37,109 nt of DNA from Roseburia sp. (GTDB lineage Bacteria; Bacillota; Clostridia; Lachnospirales; Lachnospiraceae). Of this stretch, positions 6,061-14,584 are shown one piece after another. The stretch lies in NCBI GenBank assembly GCA_023662875.1, contig JAMPIG010000031.1:1-37109 (forward strand), in the 5' to 3' direction. The notes under the pieces are model-generated. The model was not told the DNA's origin and searched no databases. It saw only the letters and a program-made list of their open reading frames with translations. The position numbers and the translations under genes are program-made. Every line of letters starts with the position of its first letter. Within the stretch, counting starts at the first letter, position 1.

Positions 6061-8772
6061 ATGAGCAGGAGTGAAAAGCTGGTACTGATAGACGGACACA
6101 GTATTTTAAACAGGGCGTTTTACGGCGTCCCGGAGCTGACGAACGCGCAGGGGCTTCATACCAACGCGGTGTATGGTTTCCTGAATATCTTGTTTAAGAT
6201 TTTGGAGGAAGAAAAGCCGGATTATCTGGCGGTGGCCTTCGACGTACATGCGCCTACCTTCCGGCATGAAATGTATGAGGCCTATAAGGGGACGAGGAAG
6301 CCTATGCCGGAGGAGCTGCGGGAGCAGGTGCCGGTGATGAAGGATGTGCTCCGGGCCATGAAGATCGTGATTGTGGAGCAGGCGGGGCTGGAGGCGGACG
6401 ATATCCTGGGAACGCTGGCAAAGAAGGCTGCGGCGGAAGGAATGGAGGTCTCGCTGGTGTCCGGCGACCGGGATTTTCTGCAGGTCGCGGAGGAGCATAT
6501 CAAGATTCGGATCCCCAAGACGAAGCAGGGGCGCACAGAGATTGAGGACTATTATCCGGAGGACGTGGTACAGGCCTTTGGCGTTACCCCGCTTCAGTTT
6601 ATCGACCTGAAGGCGCTGATGGGAGATACGGCGGATAATATCCCGGGCGTGCCCAAGGTCGGGCAGAAGACGGCGGCGGAGCTGATGAGCCGGTACGGAT
6701 CCCTGGAGAATATTTATGCCCATGTGGAGGAGATCGAGAAGAAGAGTATCCGGGAGTCCCTGAAGGAGAACCGGGGGCTGGCGGACTTGAGTAAGGATCT
6801 TGCCACAATCCGTACCGACAGCGCTGTGGGGCTGGATTATGAGGCGGCCCGGGCGGAAGGGTATTTCACGGAGGAAGCCTATCTACTGTTTAAGCAGCTG
6901 GAATTTAAAAATATGCTGAGCCGGTTTGAGGCGGGAGAAGGAGAGGGGGACAGCCGGGAGCTGGAAAAGTCCTTCGTTTTCCTGAAACGCCGGGAAGAGC
7001 TTTTACAGCGGCTGGAGAAGGTCGGATCCGAAGAGCGGATCGGACTCTACGTCGCCGCGGAAGGGACTGGGCCGGGGAAGGCCGGAAGGCTGTTGGGAAT
7101 TGCGGTGAGCTTCCCGGCGGGGGAGACCTGCTTCCTGGCGGTAAAGGAGGAGAAGGAGGGCCAGCTTTCCCTGTTTGACGACTCGGACGGAGACGGGGAG
7201 GAGACGAAGGAACTCCGGCAGGCGCTGCGGGAGCTGTCGGGTCGATGCCGGATCGCGGCCTTTGACATTAAGCGGCAGTATGACTGGCTGGCGCAGGAGG
7301 ACACGGAGCGGTACTTTGATATCCTGATCGGGGCCTATCTGTTGAATCCCCTGAAAAGCGATTATGAGGCGGAAAGCATCGCGCAGGAGCATCTGGGACT
7401 GGTGATCCCGGGGAGAATCGAATGCTTCGGGAAGCGAAAGCCGGGCGAGGCCGCGGAGCAGGTTCCGGAGCAGTTTGCGCGGTACTGCTGTTATGTGGCT
7501 TACGTGGCCGCAAAGGCGGCCGGGGTATTGGAGAAAAAGCTGGAGGAGACCGGCATGGACGGTCTGATGCGGGAGATGGAGATGCCCCTGTCCCTGGTGC
7601 TGTATCATATGGAGCAGGAGGGCGTAGAGGTGCGCCGCCAGGAGCTGAAGGAATACGGGGACGCGCTGATCGCCAGAATTCAGGAGCTGGAGGCGTCGAT
7701 TCATGAGCAGGCCGGCTTATCCTTTAACATCAATTCGCCCAGGCAGCTGGGGGAGGTGCTGTTTGAGACGATGCATCTCCCCGGCGGGAAGAAGACGAAG
7801 ACAGGGTATTCCACGGCGGCGGACGTATTGGAGAAGCTTTCCGGGGATTACCCGATCGTTCGGGATGTTCTGGAGTACCGGGGCCTGACCAAGCTGAAAT
7901 CCACCTATGCGGACGGGCTGGCCGTCTATATCGGTGAGGACAGGCGGATTCATACGAATTTCAACCAGACGATTACGGCGACCGGCCGGATCAGCTCCAC
8001 CGAGCCGAATCTGCAGAATATTCCCATGCGGATGGAGCTGGGGAGGCGGATCCGGAAGGTGTTTGTACCCCGGGAGGGCTGCGTCTTCCTGGATGCGGAT
8101 TATTCTCAGATTGAGCTGCGGGTTCTGGCGCACATGTCGGGGGACGAACAGTTGATCGAGGCCTATCATATGGATCAGGACATCCATCGAATTACCGCGG
8201 CGAAGGTATTTCACACGCCTTTTGAAGAGGTGACGGACTTGCAGCGGCGGAACGCCAAGGCGGTCAATTTCGGAATCGTCTACGGGATCAGCTCCTTCGG
8301 GCTGAGCCAGGATCTGAGCATCAGCCCGAAGGAGGCGGCGGAGTACATCGAGCAGTATTTCGCGACCTACCCCGGGGTGAAGGCTTTTCTGGATCAGCTG
8401 GTGCAGGACGCGAAGGAAAAGGGGTACGCGGTGACGATGTTCGGCAGGAGAAGGCCGGTTCCGGAGCTTTCCTCCTCCAACTTTATGCAGCGCTCCTTCG
8501 GGGAGCGGGTAGCGATGAATTCCCCAATCCAGGGAACCGCCGCGGATATTATCAAGATCGCCATGATAAAGGTATGGCGGGCGCTGCGGGAGGCGGGGCT
8601 TCGCTCCAGACTGATCCTGCAGGTTCACGACGAGCTGGTGGTGGAGACGCTGCGGGAGGAAGAGGAACAGGTGAGGCGGATCCTGGAGGAGAATATGAAG
8701 TCTGCCGCGGAGCTTGCCGTGACGCTGGAGATCGATCTTCACGCGGGGGAAAACTGGTATGAAGCAAAATAA
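6061..8772 (+). CDS. polA: DNA polymerase I
   Basis: This is the 903-residue repair and Okazaki-fragment polymerase. The N-terminal ~300 residues are the 5'-3' flap nuclease, seen in LIDGHSILNRAF, the acidic EADDILG and SGDRDFLQ blocks, and GDTADNIPG in the helix-hairpin-helix region. The central domain (about 300-500) has the 3'-5' exonuclease fold but lacks its acidic metal ligands (for example IAAFDIKRQYDW), so proofreading is probably lost, as in Bacillus and Thermus enzymes. The polymerase domain shows motif A DADYSQIELR, motif B RRNAKAVNFGIVYG and motif C VHDE. The coaE start codon lies inside the last codons of this gene, implying translational coupling. Confidence 0.98.
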   Translation: MSRSEKLVLIDGHSILNRAFYGVPELTNAQGLHTNAVYGFLNILFKILEEEKPDYLAVAFDVHAPTFRHEMYEAYKGTRKPMPEELREQVPVMKDVLRAMKIVIVEQAGLEADDILGTLAKKAAAEGMEVSLVSGDRDFLQVAEEHIKIRIPKTKQGRTEIEDYYPEDVVQAFGVTPLQFIDLKALMGDTADNIPGVPKVGQKTAAELMSRYGSLENIYAHVEEIEKKSIRESLKENRGLADLSKDLATIRTDSAVGLDYEAARAEGYFTEEAYLLFKQLEFKNMLSRFEAGEGEGDSRELEKSFVFLKRREELLQRLEKVGSEERIGLYVAAEGTGPGKAGRLLGIAVSFPAGETCFLAVKEEKEGQLSLFDDSDGDGEETKELRQALRELSGRCRIAAFDIKRQYDWLAQEDTERYFDILIGAYLLNPLKSDYEAESIAQEHLGLVIPGRIECFGKRKPGEAAEQVPEQFARYCCYVAYVAAKAAGVLEKKLEETGMDGLMREMEMPLSLVLYHMEQEGVEVRRQELKEYGDALIARIQELEASIHEQAGLSFNINSPRQLGEVLFETMHLPGGKKTKTGYSTAADVLEKLSGDYPIVRDVLEYRGLTKLKSTYADGLAVYIGEDRRIHTNFNQTITATGRISSTEPNLQNIPMRMELGRRIRKVFVPREGCVFLDADYSQIELRVLAHMSGDEQLIEAYHMDQDIHRITAAKVFHTPFEEVTDLQRRNAKAVNFGIVYGISSFGLSQDLSISPKEAAEYIEQYFATYPGVKAFLDQLVQDAKEKGYAVTMFGRRRPVPELSSSNFMQRSFGERVAMNSPIQGTAADIIKIAMIKVWRALREAGLRSRLILQVHDELVVETLREEEEQVRRILEENMKSAAELAVTLEIDLHAGENWYEAK

Positions 8773-9379
8773 GCCCTTGTTTATCGGGATCACCGGCGGT
8801 ATCGGCGCGGGGAAAACAGAGATTCTGGATTATATCGGTAAGCATTACAAGTGCGAGATTTATCTGGCTGACCAGGTAGCGCACAGGGTAAAGGAACCAG
8901 GGACAGACTGCTACCGGAGGCTGCTGGAGATTCTGGGGACGGATATCCTTTCCGCGGACGGGCAGATCGACCGGCAGAGAATGGCGGAAAAAATTTTTTT
9001 CTCCCCCGGGCTGCTGGAGGCGGCCAACGGAATTTTGCATCCGGCGGTGCGGGTCTATCTGCTGGAACGGCTGCAGGAGGCGCGGGACGCGGGGGAGGCG
9101 GAGCTTTTCTTTGTGGAGGCGGCGCTGCTGATCGAGTGCGGCTATAGCAGCCTGGTGGACGAGATGTGGTATGTTTACGCGGCCGAGGAGGTGCGCAGAG
9201 AACGCCTGCGCCGATCCAGAGGCTACAGCGAGGAAAAGATAGAGGGAATCCTATCGAAGCAGCTTTCGGAGACACAATTTCGGGAAAACTGTGATTTTAT
9301 CATTGATAACAGCGGTTCGCTGTATGACAGCTACCGGCAGATAGACAGGAAACTGGAGGCTTTTACATGGCAGAAGTGA
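8759..9379 (+). CDS. coaE: Dephospho-CoA kinase
   Basis: This enzyme carries out the last step of coenzyme A synthesis, phosphorylating dephospho-CoA at the 3' ribose hydroxyl. The 206-residue length is normal for the family. The P-loop GITGGIGAGKTE is at residues ~10-21, and the LADQVAH segment with its conserved Asp follows at about 36. LLIECG in the middle and the LRRSRGYSEE lid region also fit. It overlaps polA by 14 bp and the next gene by 13 bp, so the three genes form one tightly coupled unit. Pairing of polA and coaE is common in bacteria. Confidence 0.96.
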   Translation: MKQNKPLFIGITGGIGAGKTEILDYIGKHYKCEIYLADQVAHRVKEPGTDCYRRLLEILGTDILSADGQIDRQRMAEKIFFSPGLLEAANGILHPAVRVYLLERLQEARDAGEAELFFVEAALLIECGYSSLVDEMWYVYAAEEVRRERLRRSRGYSEEKIEGILSKQLSETQFRENCDFIIDNSGSLYDSYRQIDRKLEAFTWQK

Positions 9380-11583
9380 GAGAAGGACAGGGACAACTGG
9401 TATTCGGACTGGATATCGGAACCAGAAGCATCGTGGGGACGGTGGGGTATCTGAGCAACGGGAAGTTCCACGTTTTAGCTCAGCGCTCCAGAGAGCATGA
9501 GACGAGATCCATGCTGGACGGCCAGATTCATGATATCGGCAAGGTGGGGCAGACCATCGCCTATGTGAAGGAGCAGCTGGAGGACGATCTGGGCAGAAAG
9601 CTTTCGGAGGTCTGTATCGCGGCGGCGGGCCGCGTGCTGCGCACGGTTACGACTCATACGGAGCAGAGCTTTGACGAGGAGCATGTCGTCACGGGCGAAG
9701 ATGTGTATTCCCTTTCCACGTTGGGAGTGGAAAGGGCCTACGAGGAATTCTTGAAGAAAAACGATATGGATATCCGTTTTTACTGCGTGGGCTACACCCC
9801 GATCCGATATTATATGAACGGGTATCAGATCGGAAATCTGGAAGGCCATAAGGTGAGAAACATGGCTGTGGATCTGATCGCCACTTTTCTGCCGGACGAC
9901 GTGGTGGACGGGCTGTACCGGGCGGTGGAGATCGCGGGCTTACATGTGGCGAATCTGACCCTGGAGCCCATCGCGGCGATCCAGGTGGCGATCCCGGAGA
10001 AATTCCGGATGCTGAATATGGCGCTGGTGGACGTGGGGGCGGGCACCAGCGATGTCTCCATTACGAAAGAGGGGACGATTACGGCTTATGGGATGATTCC
10101 GGTAGCGGGAGACAGCCTGACGGAGATTCTGGTGCAGCATTGCCTTGTGGATTTTGACACGGCGGAGCAGATCAAGCGGCAGGCAGGCGTGCAGGAGACG
10201 GTGGAGTATCTGGATATTATGGGTCTGACCCAGACGATTACGGCCGCTGAGGTGGCGGAGGTTCTGGGGGGACATGTAAGGGAGATGGCGAGACAGGTTG
10301 CCGCCTGTATCCGGGAGCTGAACGGGGACAAATCCGTCAGCGCCGTCTTTGTCGTTGGGGGCGGCGGGATGGTTCCCGGTTATACGGAGGCGTTGGCTGA
10401 GGAGCTGGATATCGTAAAGGAGCGCGTGGCAATCCGGGGGCGGGAAGTGATGCAGTCCATCGAATATGAGATCGAGAATCCTCAGAAGAATTCCATGATG
10501 GTGACGCCGATCGGCATCTGCCTGAGTTACTATGAGCAGAGCAATAATTTTATTTTCGTGGATTTCAACGGGAAACGCGTCAAGCTTTATGACAATGGAA
10601 CGCTTTCGGTAGCGGATGCGGCGGTGCAATCCGAATTTTCCAACGAAGAGCTGTTCCCCAAGCGGGGAAAGGCCCTGACCTTTACGGTAAACGGGAAGAG
10701 CAGGATTGTCCGGGGCATACAGGGCGAGGCGGCCATTATCCGCGTAAATCAGGAACCGGCGGATATTTATACGCAGATCCACAACGGAGATCATATCGAG
10801 GTGACGCCCTCTACGGCGGGAGATCCCGCTGCGCTGGAGTTGGGGAAGCTGTCGGAGCTGGCGGATTGCCTGCACGTTTCGGTCAACGGAACCGAGATCG
10901 CCCTGCCGAAAACAGCGGAGGTCAACGGGAATCGGGAGAACGAGTTTTATGCCATTCAGGATGGAGACAATATTTCCGTGGGGAATTTTTATACGGTGCG
11001 CGAGATAGCGGACTTTATGGACGTGCCGCTGGGCGGAAAGATCCTGGTCAACGATACGCCGGCCAGGCCGGATACCAGGGTTTACGAGAACTTCAGTCTG
11101 AGCTGGGATATAAATGCGGAAATCGCCTTTGCGGATCTGGAGGAGGCGACGGAGGAGGAGACGGCCGCCCGCTGGGCAGCGAAGCAGGAGGCCGCGGAGA
11201 ATCGGGCGGGGCAGCAGGCTGCGGGAGAAACCGGGGCGCAGGCGGCAGCGCAGCAGGCAGCGGGAGAAACCAGGGCGCAGGCGGCAATACAGCAGGACAC
11301 AGAACAGCCCGCGACGGAGAAAATCAGGGATCGGGTTCAGGAGTTTCTGGAGCAGGAGAACCCTGCAGACTCGACAGATCTGACGGTCAACGTAAACGGA
11401 CAGTCGGTAGCGATGAAGGGGAAGAGCAGCTATATCTTTGTGGATATCTTTACTTATATCGACTTCGATCTGAACGCCTCCGCCGGAAGGGCGATCGTGA
11501 CGAAGCTGAACGGCAGGAACGCGGAGTATATGGAGCCGCTGAAGGACGGCGACGTGATCGAGATTTATTGGGAAGAAAGATAA
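9367..11583 (+). CDS. FtsA/PilM-like actin-fold ATPase with long C-terminal extension
   Basis: This is a 738-residue protein. Roughly the first 350 residues are an actin-like ATPase of the FtsA/PilM type: phosphate-1 motif FGLDIGTRSIVG near residue 14, phosphate-2 motif LVDVGAGTSDVSI near 220, and the adenosine motif VFVVGGGGMVPG near 324. FtsA recruits division proteins to FtsZ; PilM-type proteins organise pili. The C-terminal ~380 residues are not part of ordinary FtsA (~420 residues). They contain several segments ending in NGDHIEV, DGDNISV and DGDVIEIYW, which resemble the closing strands of small beta-grasp (ThiS/MoaD-like) domains. A Gln/Ala-rich linker with a 13-residue tandem repeat lies at about 613-645. 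No membrane segment is seen. It overlaps coaE by 13 bp. Similar proteins are annotated 'cell division FtsA domain-containing' in Clostridia; the exact role is unknown. Confidence 0.8.
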   Translation: MAEVREGQGQLVFGLDIGTRSIVGTVGYLSNGKFHVLAQRSREHETRSMLDGQIHDIGKVGQTIAYVKEQLEDDLGRKLSEVCIAAAGRVLRTVTTHTEQSFDEEHVVTGEDVYSLSTLGVERAYEEFLKKNDMDIRFYCVGYTPIRYYMNGYQIGNLEGHKVRNMAVDLIATFLPDDVVDGLYRAVEIAGLHVANLTLEPIAAIQVAIPEKFRMLNMALVDVGAGTSDVSITKEGTITAYGMIPVAGDSLTEILVQHCLVDFDTAEQIKRQAGVQETVEYLDIMGLTQTITAAEVAEVLGGHVREMARQVAACIRELNGDKSVSAVFVVGGGGMVPGYTEALAEELDIVKERVAIRGREVMQSIEYEIENPQKNSMMVTPIGICLSYYEQSNNFIFVDFNGKRVKLYDNGTLSVADAAVQSEFSNEELFPKRGKALTFTVNGKSRIVRGIQGEAAIIRVNQEPADIYTQIHNGDHIEVTPSTAGDPAALELGKLSELADCLHVSVNGTEIALPKTAEVNGNRENEFYAIQDGDNISVGNFYTVREIADFMDVPLGGKILVNDTPARPDTRVYENFSLSWDINAEIAFADLEEATEEETAARWAAKQEAAENRAGQQAAGETGAQAAAQQAAGETRAQAAIQQDTEQPATEKIRDRVQEFLEQENPADSTDLTVNVNGQSVAMKGKSSYIFVDIFTYIDFDLNASAGRAIVTKLNGRNAEYMEPLKDGDVIEIYWEER
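11212..11289 (+). repeat. 39-bp tandem repeat in the FtsA-like gene
   Basis: Two near-identical 39-bp units encode QQAAGETGAQAAA and QQAAGETRAQAAI in the linker before the last domain. The frame is preserved by the period. Boundaries are accurate to within a few bases. Confidence 0.75.
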
Positions 11584-11629
11584 GATTGAAAAGATGCGCA
11601 AGAGGAATTGCGCAGAAATGAGGATAAAA

Positions 11630-12430
11630 ATGCGATTGTGCAGTATTGCAAGCGGGAGCAGCGGAAACTGCGTCTATGTAGGCTCGGAAGCCACTCACCT
11701 GCTTGTGGATGTGGGAATCAGCGGCAAGCGGATCGAGAGCGGGCTGCAGCAGCTGGGACTCACAGGGAAAGACATCGACGGAATTTTGATCACTCATGAG
11801 CATGCCGATCATATCGGAGGGCTGGGAGTGATGGCAAGGAAGTACGGGATTCCGATTTATGCCACGGCGGGAACCATAGAAGCGATTCAGGCCGTCGGCG
11901 GGACAGGACAGGTCGATCAGGAGCTGTTCCGGGAGGTGCAGGAGGACAGGAAGCTGATCATTAAGGATCTGACCGTGAATCCCATGCATATTTCCCATGA
12001 CGCGGCGCAGCCGGTGGGTTACCGCATCTCTTATGGGAACAGGAGGGTGGCGGTCTGTACGGATCTGGGAATTTACAACGATTACACGGTGGAATGCCTG
12101 AAGGGAATGGACGCCCTTCTGCTGGAGGCAAACCACGACGTCAATATGCTGCAGGTGGGCCCTTATCCCTATTATTTAAAACAGCGGATTCTGGGGGACA
12201 GGGGGCATCTTTCCAACGAAAATTCCGGTCGGCTGCTCTGCCGGATTCTCCACGATCACTTACAGACTGTGCTGCTGGGGCATCTGAGCAAGGAAAACAA
12301 TCTGCCGGAGCTGGCTTATGAGTCGGTGCGGATGGAGATCAATCTGGGAGACGTTCCCTATAAAGCGGGGGACTTCGATATCCGGGTGGCGAAGCGGAGC
12401 GAACCCTCGCCGGTGGTGGAGATCGCCTGA
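11630..12430 (+). CDS. Metallo-beta-lactamase-fold hydrolase, YycJ/WalJ-like
   Basis: This is a 266-residue metallo-hydrolase. The first residues (MRLCSIASGSSGNCVYV) and the zinc motif THEHADHIGG (residues ~55-64) match the YycJ/WalJ group, which in Bacillus is linked to the WalKR cell-wall regulon and to DNA-end processing. Further metal-ligand candidates are H in ISHDA and H in LEANHD. I chose the ATG at 11630 because GAGG precedes it at good spacing and the family normally starts MxxxxIASGSSGN; earlier in-frame ATGs at 11594 and 11618 have weaker sites. No walR/walK genes lie next to it, so the wal link is by family only. The stop codon lies in the first unit of a tandem repeat. Confidence 0.85.
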   Translation: MRLCSIASGSSGNCVYVGSEATHLLVDVGISGKRIESGLQQLGLTGKDIDGILITHEHADHIGGLGVMARKYGIPIYATAGTIEAIQAVGGTGQVDQELFREVQEDRKLIIKDLTVNPMHISHDAAQPVGYRISYGNRRVAVCTDLGIYNDYTVECLKGMDALLLEANHDVNMLQVGPYPYYLKQRILGDRGHLSNENSGRLLCRILHDHLQTVLLGHLSKENNLPELAYESVRMEINLGDVPYKAGDFDIRVAKRSEPSPVVEIA

Positions 12431-12558
12431 GGCTGGCGGCGGTTTTGCCGCGGCGGAGATCGCCTGAGGCTGGCGGCGGGCTTGCCGCAGCGGAGATCGC
12501 CTGAGGCTGGCGGCAGTTTTGCCGCGGTAGAGCTTGCCTGAGGCCGGTGGTCGGCTTG
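12418..12558 (+). repeat. 37-bp tandem repeat array, about 3.8 copies
   Basis: Units start at 12418, 12455, 12492 and 12529, each beginning GGAGATCGCCTGAGG or a close variant (the last is diverged). Each unit contains GCGGC and GCCGC separated by about six bases, so each can fold into a hairpin. The first unit includes the TGA stop of the upstream hydrolase gene, suggesting that the 3' end of the gene was duplicated in tandem. The 37-bp period is not a multiple of three, so it is not a coding repeat. Confidence 0.85.
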
Positions 12559-12646
12559 TGCGGGGAACCGTCAGAGTAAGGAAAAGAAAACGGGAAGACC
12601 CGGGTGCGGAAAGAATGCGCGGAAAACGCGCGGAAACGGAGATTTT

Positions 12647-12919
12647 ATGCAGAAAACAATTATTACGGTGGTGGGAAAGGATACGGTGGGCATCATTGCC
12701 CGGGTATGCACCTATCTTGCGGAGAGAAGCATCAACATTCTGGATATTTCCCAGACGATTGTGCAGGGATATTTTAATATGATGATGATCGTGGATACAT
12801 CCGGGTGCGACAGGCACTTTGGAGATCTGGCGGACGAGCTGGACGAGCTGGGGAAGGAGATCGGCGTCGTCATTAAATGTCAGAAGGAGGAAATCTTTGA
12901 CATGATGCACCGGGTCTGA
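12647..12919 (+). CDS. ACT domain-containing protein (UPF0237-type)
   Basis: This 90-residue protein is a single ACT domain, the small ligand-binding fold that senses amino acids in many metabolic regulators. The opening VVGKDTVGIIARVCTYLAE (residues ~9-27) carries the Gly at the ligand-binding loop, and NILDISQTI is the typical second strand. It fits the short stand-alone UPF0237 family related to GcvR. In many Firmicutes this gene is adjacent to a UPF0210 gene, as here, although a 300-bp gap separates the two in this window. The ligand is unknown. Confidence 0.88.
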   Translation: MQKTIITVVGKDTVGIIARVCTYLAERSINILDISQTIVQGYFNMMMIVDTSGCDRHFGDLADELDELGKEIGVVIKCQKEEIFDMMHRV

Positions 12920-13219
12920 TGCGGCTTGAGGTTGTTTTGGTCGGCTAGATCCGATTTGAGCCGGAGAGAAGTCAGGAGCCGGTTTGACGGAAGGGAGCGG
13001 ACTTAATGTCCCGTTGCTTGCAGCGGGGTGTTGATTGCGGTCGGAGCCGGGCCCGACACGGGATGACCGGACGACAAGAGCGGGAACCGGGAATTGCGGT
13101 CGGAATTCCGAACCTCGGTGGCGGGTAACCAGAGGAGCGGGGTGAAAGCAGACTCGGCGCTGCAGAAGGGGAACCAGCCGGCGGAAGCGGGCGACGAGAG
13201 GGAACGAAGAGGTAACTAC
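12920..13219. other. 300-bp non-coding gap between ACT and UPF0210 genes
   Basis: I found no convincing gene, RNA or terminator here. The frame of the downstream gene is open from 13094 (a TTG), but that stretch is rich in charged and Gly residues and lacks a good ribosome binding site. The gap is GC-rich with many CGG/CCG words, like the repeat region upstream. It may be a decayed or expanded spacer, as these two genes are usually close together. Confidence 0.5.
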
Positions 13220-14584
13220 ATGATCAATTTATATGAGGTGACGGAAACCAACAAGATGATCGAGAAGGAAAATCTGGACGTGAGGACGATCACTCTTGGA
13301 ATCAGTCTGCTGGACTGTATTGATTCGGATCTGCAAAGGCTGAACCGGAGGATATACGATAAGATTTACGGGGCGGCCAGGGATCTGGTCAAAACGGGAG
13401 AGGAGATTTCCAGAGAGTTCGGGATCCCCATCGTAAACAAGCGGATTTCCGTGACGCCCGTGGCGCTGGTGGGAAGCGCAGCCTGCAGGACGGAGGAGGA
13501 TTTCGCTTCGGTTGCGAAAACCCTGGACAAGGCAGCCCGGGAGGTAGGGGTAAATTTTATCGGCGGTTATTCCGCCCTGGTGAGCAAGGGGATGACGCCG
13601 GCGGACGAGCTGCTGATCCGTTCGATACCGCTGGCGCTTTCTTCTACGGAGCGGGTCTGCAGCTCCGTGAACCTGGGCTCTACCAGAGCCGGCATCAATA
13701 TGGACGCGGTAAAGCTGATGGGAGAAATGATTCTTGCGACTGCCCGGGCTACCGGGGAGCAGGATTCCCTGGGCTGCGCAAAGCTGGTGGTATTCTGCAA
13801 CGCGCCGGACGATAATCCTTTTATGGCGGGAGCGTTTCACGGGGTAACGGAGGCGGACAAGATTATTAACGTCGGAGTCAGCGGTCCCGGGGTAGTCAAG
13901 ACTGCGCTGGAGAAGGTGCGGGGAGAAAGCTTTGAGACGCTCTGTGAGACGATCAAGAGGACGGCGTTTAAGGTGACGAGAGTGGGACAGCTTGTGGCAA
14001 AGGAAGCCTCCGAAAGGCTGAAGGTGCCCTTTGGTATCGTGGATCTGTCCCTGGCACCGACCCCGGCCATCGGGGACAGCGTGGCGGATATTCTGTGCGA
14101 GATCGGGCTGGAGCACGCGGGCGCGCCGGGGACGACGGCGGCCCTCGCTCTGTTGAACGACCAGGTAAAGAAGGGCGGCGTGATGGCGTCCTCCTATGTC
14201 GGAGGCCTGAGCGGCGCGTTCATTCCGGTCAGCGAGGATCAGGGGATGATCGACGCGGTAGAGGCTGGCGCGCTTACTCTGGAGAAGCTGGAGGCCATGA
14301 CCTGCGTCTGCTCCGTGGGACTGGATATGATCGCTATCCCCGGAGACACGAAGGCCTCTACGATTTCCGGTATCATCGCGGATGAGATGGCGATCGGCAT
14401 GGTGAACCAGAAAACCACCGCGGTACGGCTGATTCCTGTTGTCGGAAAGAGCGTGGGGGATACGGTGGAGTTCGGCGGCCTTTTGGGCCATGCGCCGATT
14501 ATGCCGGTAAACCCCTTCTCCTGTGAAGACTTTATAAGCCGGGGAGGCAGGATCCCCGCGCCGATCCACAGCTTTAAAAACTGA
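13220..14584 (+). CDS. UPF0210 / PFL-like family protein
   Basis: This gene encodes 454 residues, matching the usual length of the UPF0210 (DUF711-related) family. I chose the ATG at 13220 because the protein then begins in the family style ([14 protein letters not shown]) and AAGAGG precedes it. Internal sequence such as [34 protein letters not shown] and the [20 protein letters not shown] block is characteristic. Structures of the family show a pyruvate-formate-lyase-like barrel, but I know of no established reaction and no glycyl-radical motif is visible. The association with the upstream ACT gene suggests amino-acid-responsive regulation, which is inference. Its stop codon directly abuts the stop codon of the convergent tmcAL gene. 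Confidence 0.88.
   Translation: MINLYEVTETNKMIEKENLDVRTITLGISLLDCIDSDLQRLNRRIYDKIYGAARDLVKTGEEISREFGIPIVNKRISVTPVALVGSAACRTEEDFASVAKTLDKAAREVGVNFIGGYSALVSKGMTPADELLIRSIPLALSSTERVCSSVNLGSTRAGINMDAVKLMGEMILATARATGEQDSLGCAKLVVFCNAPDDNPFMAGAFHGVTEADKIINVGVSGPGVVKTALEKVRGESFETLCETIKRTAFKVTRVGQLVAKEASERLKVPFGIVDLSLAPTPAIGDSVADILCEIGLEHAGAPGTTAALALLNDQVKKGGVMASSYVGGLSGAFIPVSEDQGMIDAVEAGALTLEKLEAMTCVCSVGLDMIAIPGDTKASTISGIIADEMAIGMVNQKTTAVRLIPVVGKSVGDTVEFGGLLGHAPIMPVNPFSCEDFISRGGRIPAPIHSFKN

Noticed and set aside
13094-13219. A 42-residue N-terminal extension of the UPF0210 protein
   Set aside because: It starts with TTG without a ribosome binding site and its composition reflects the GC-rich spacer; the family length fits the ATG at 13220.
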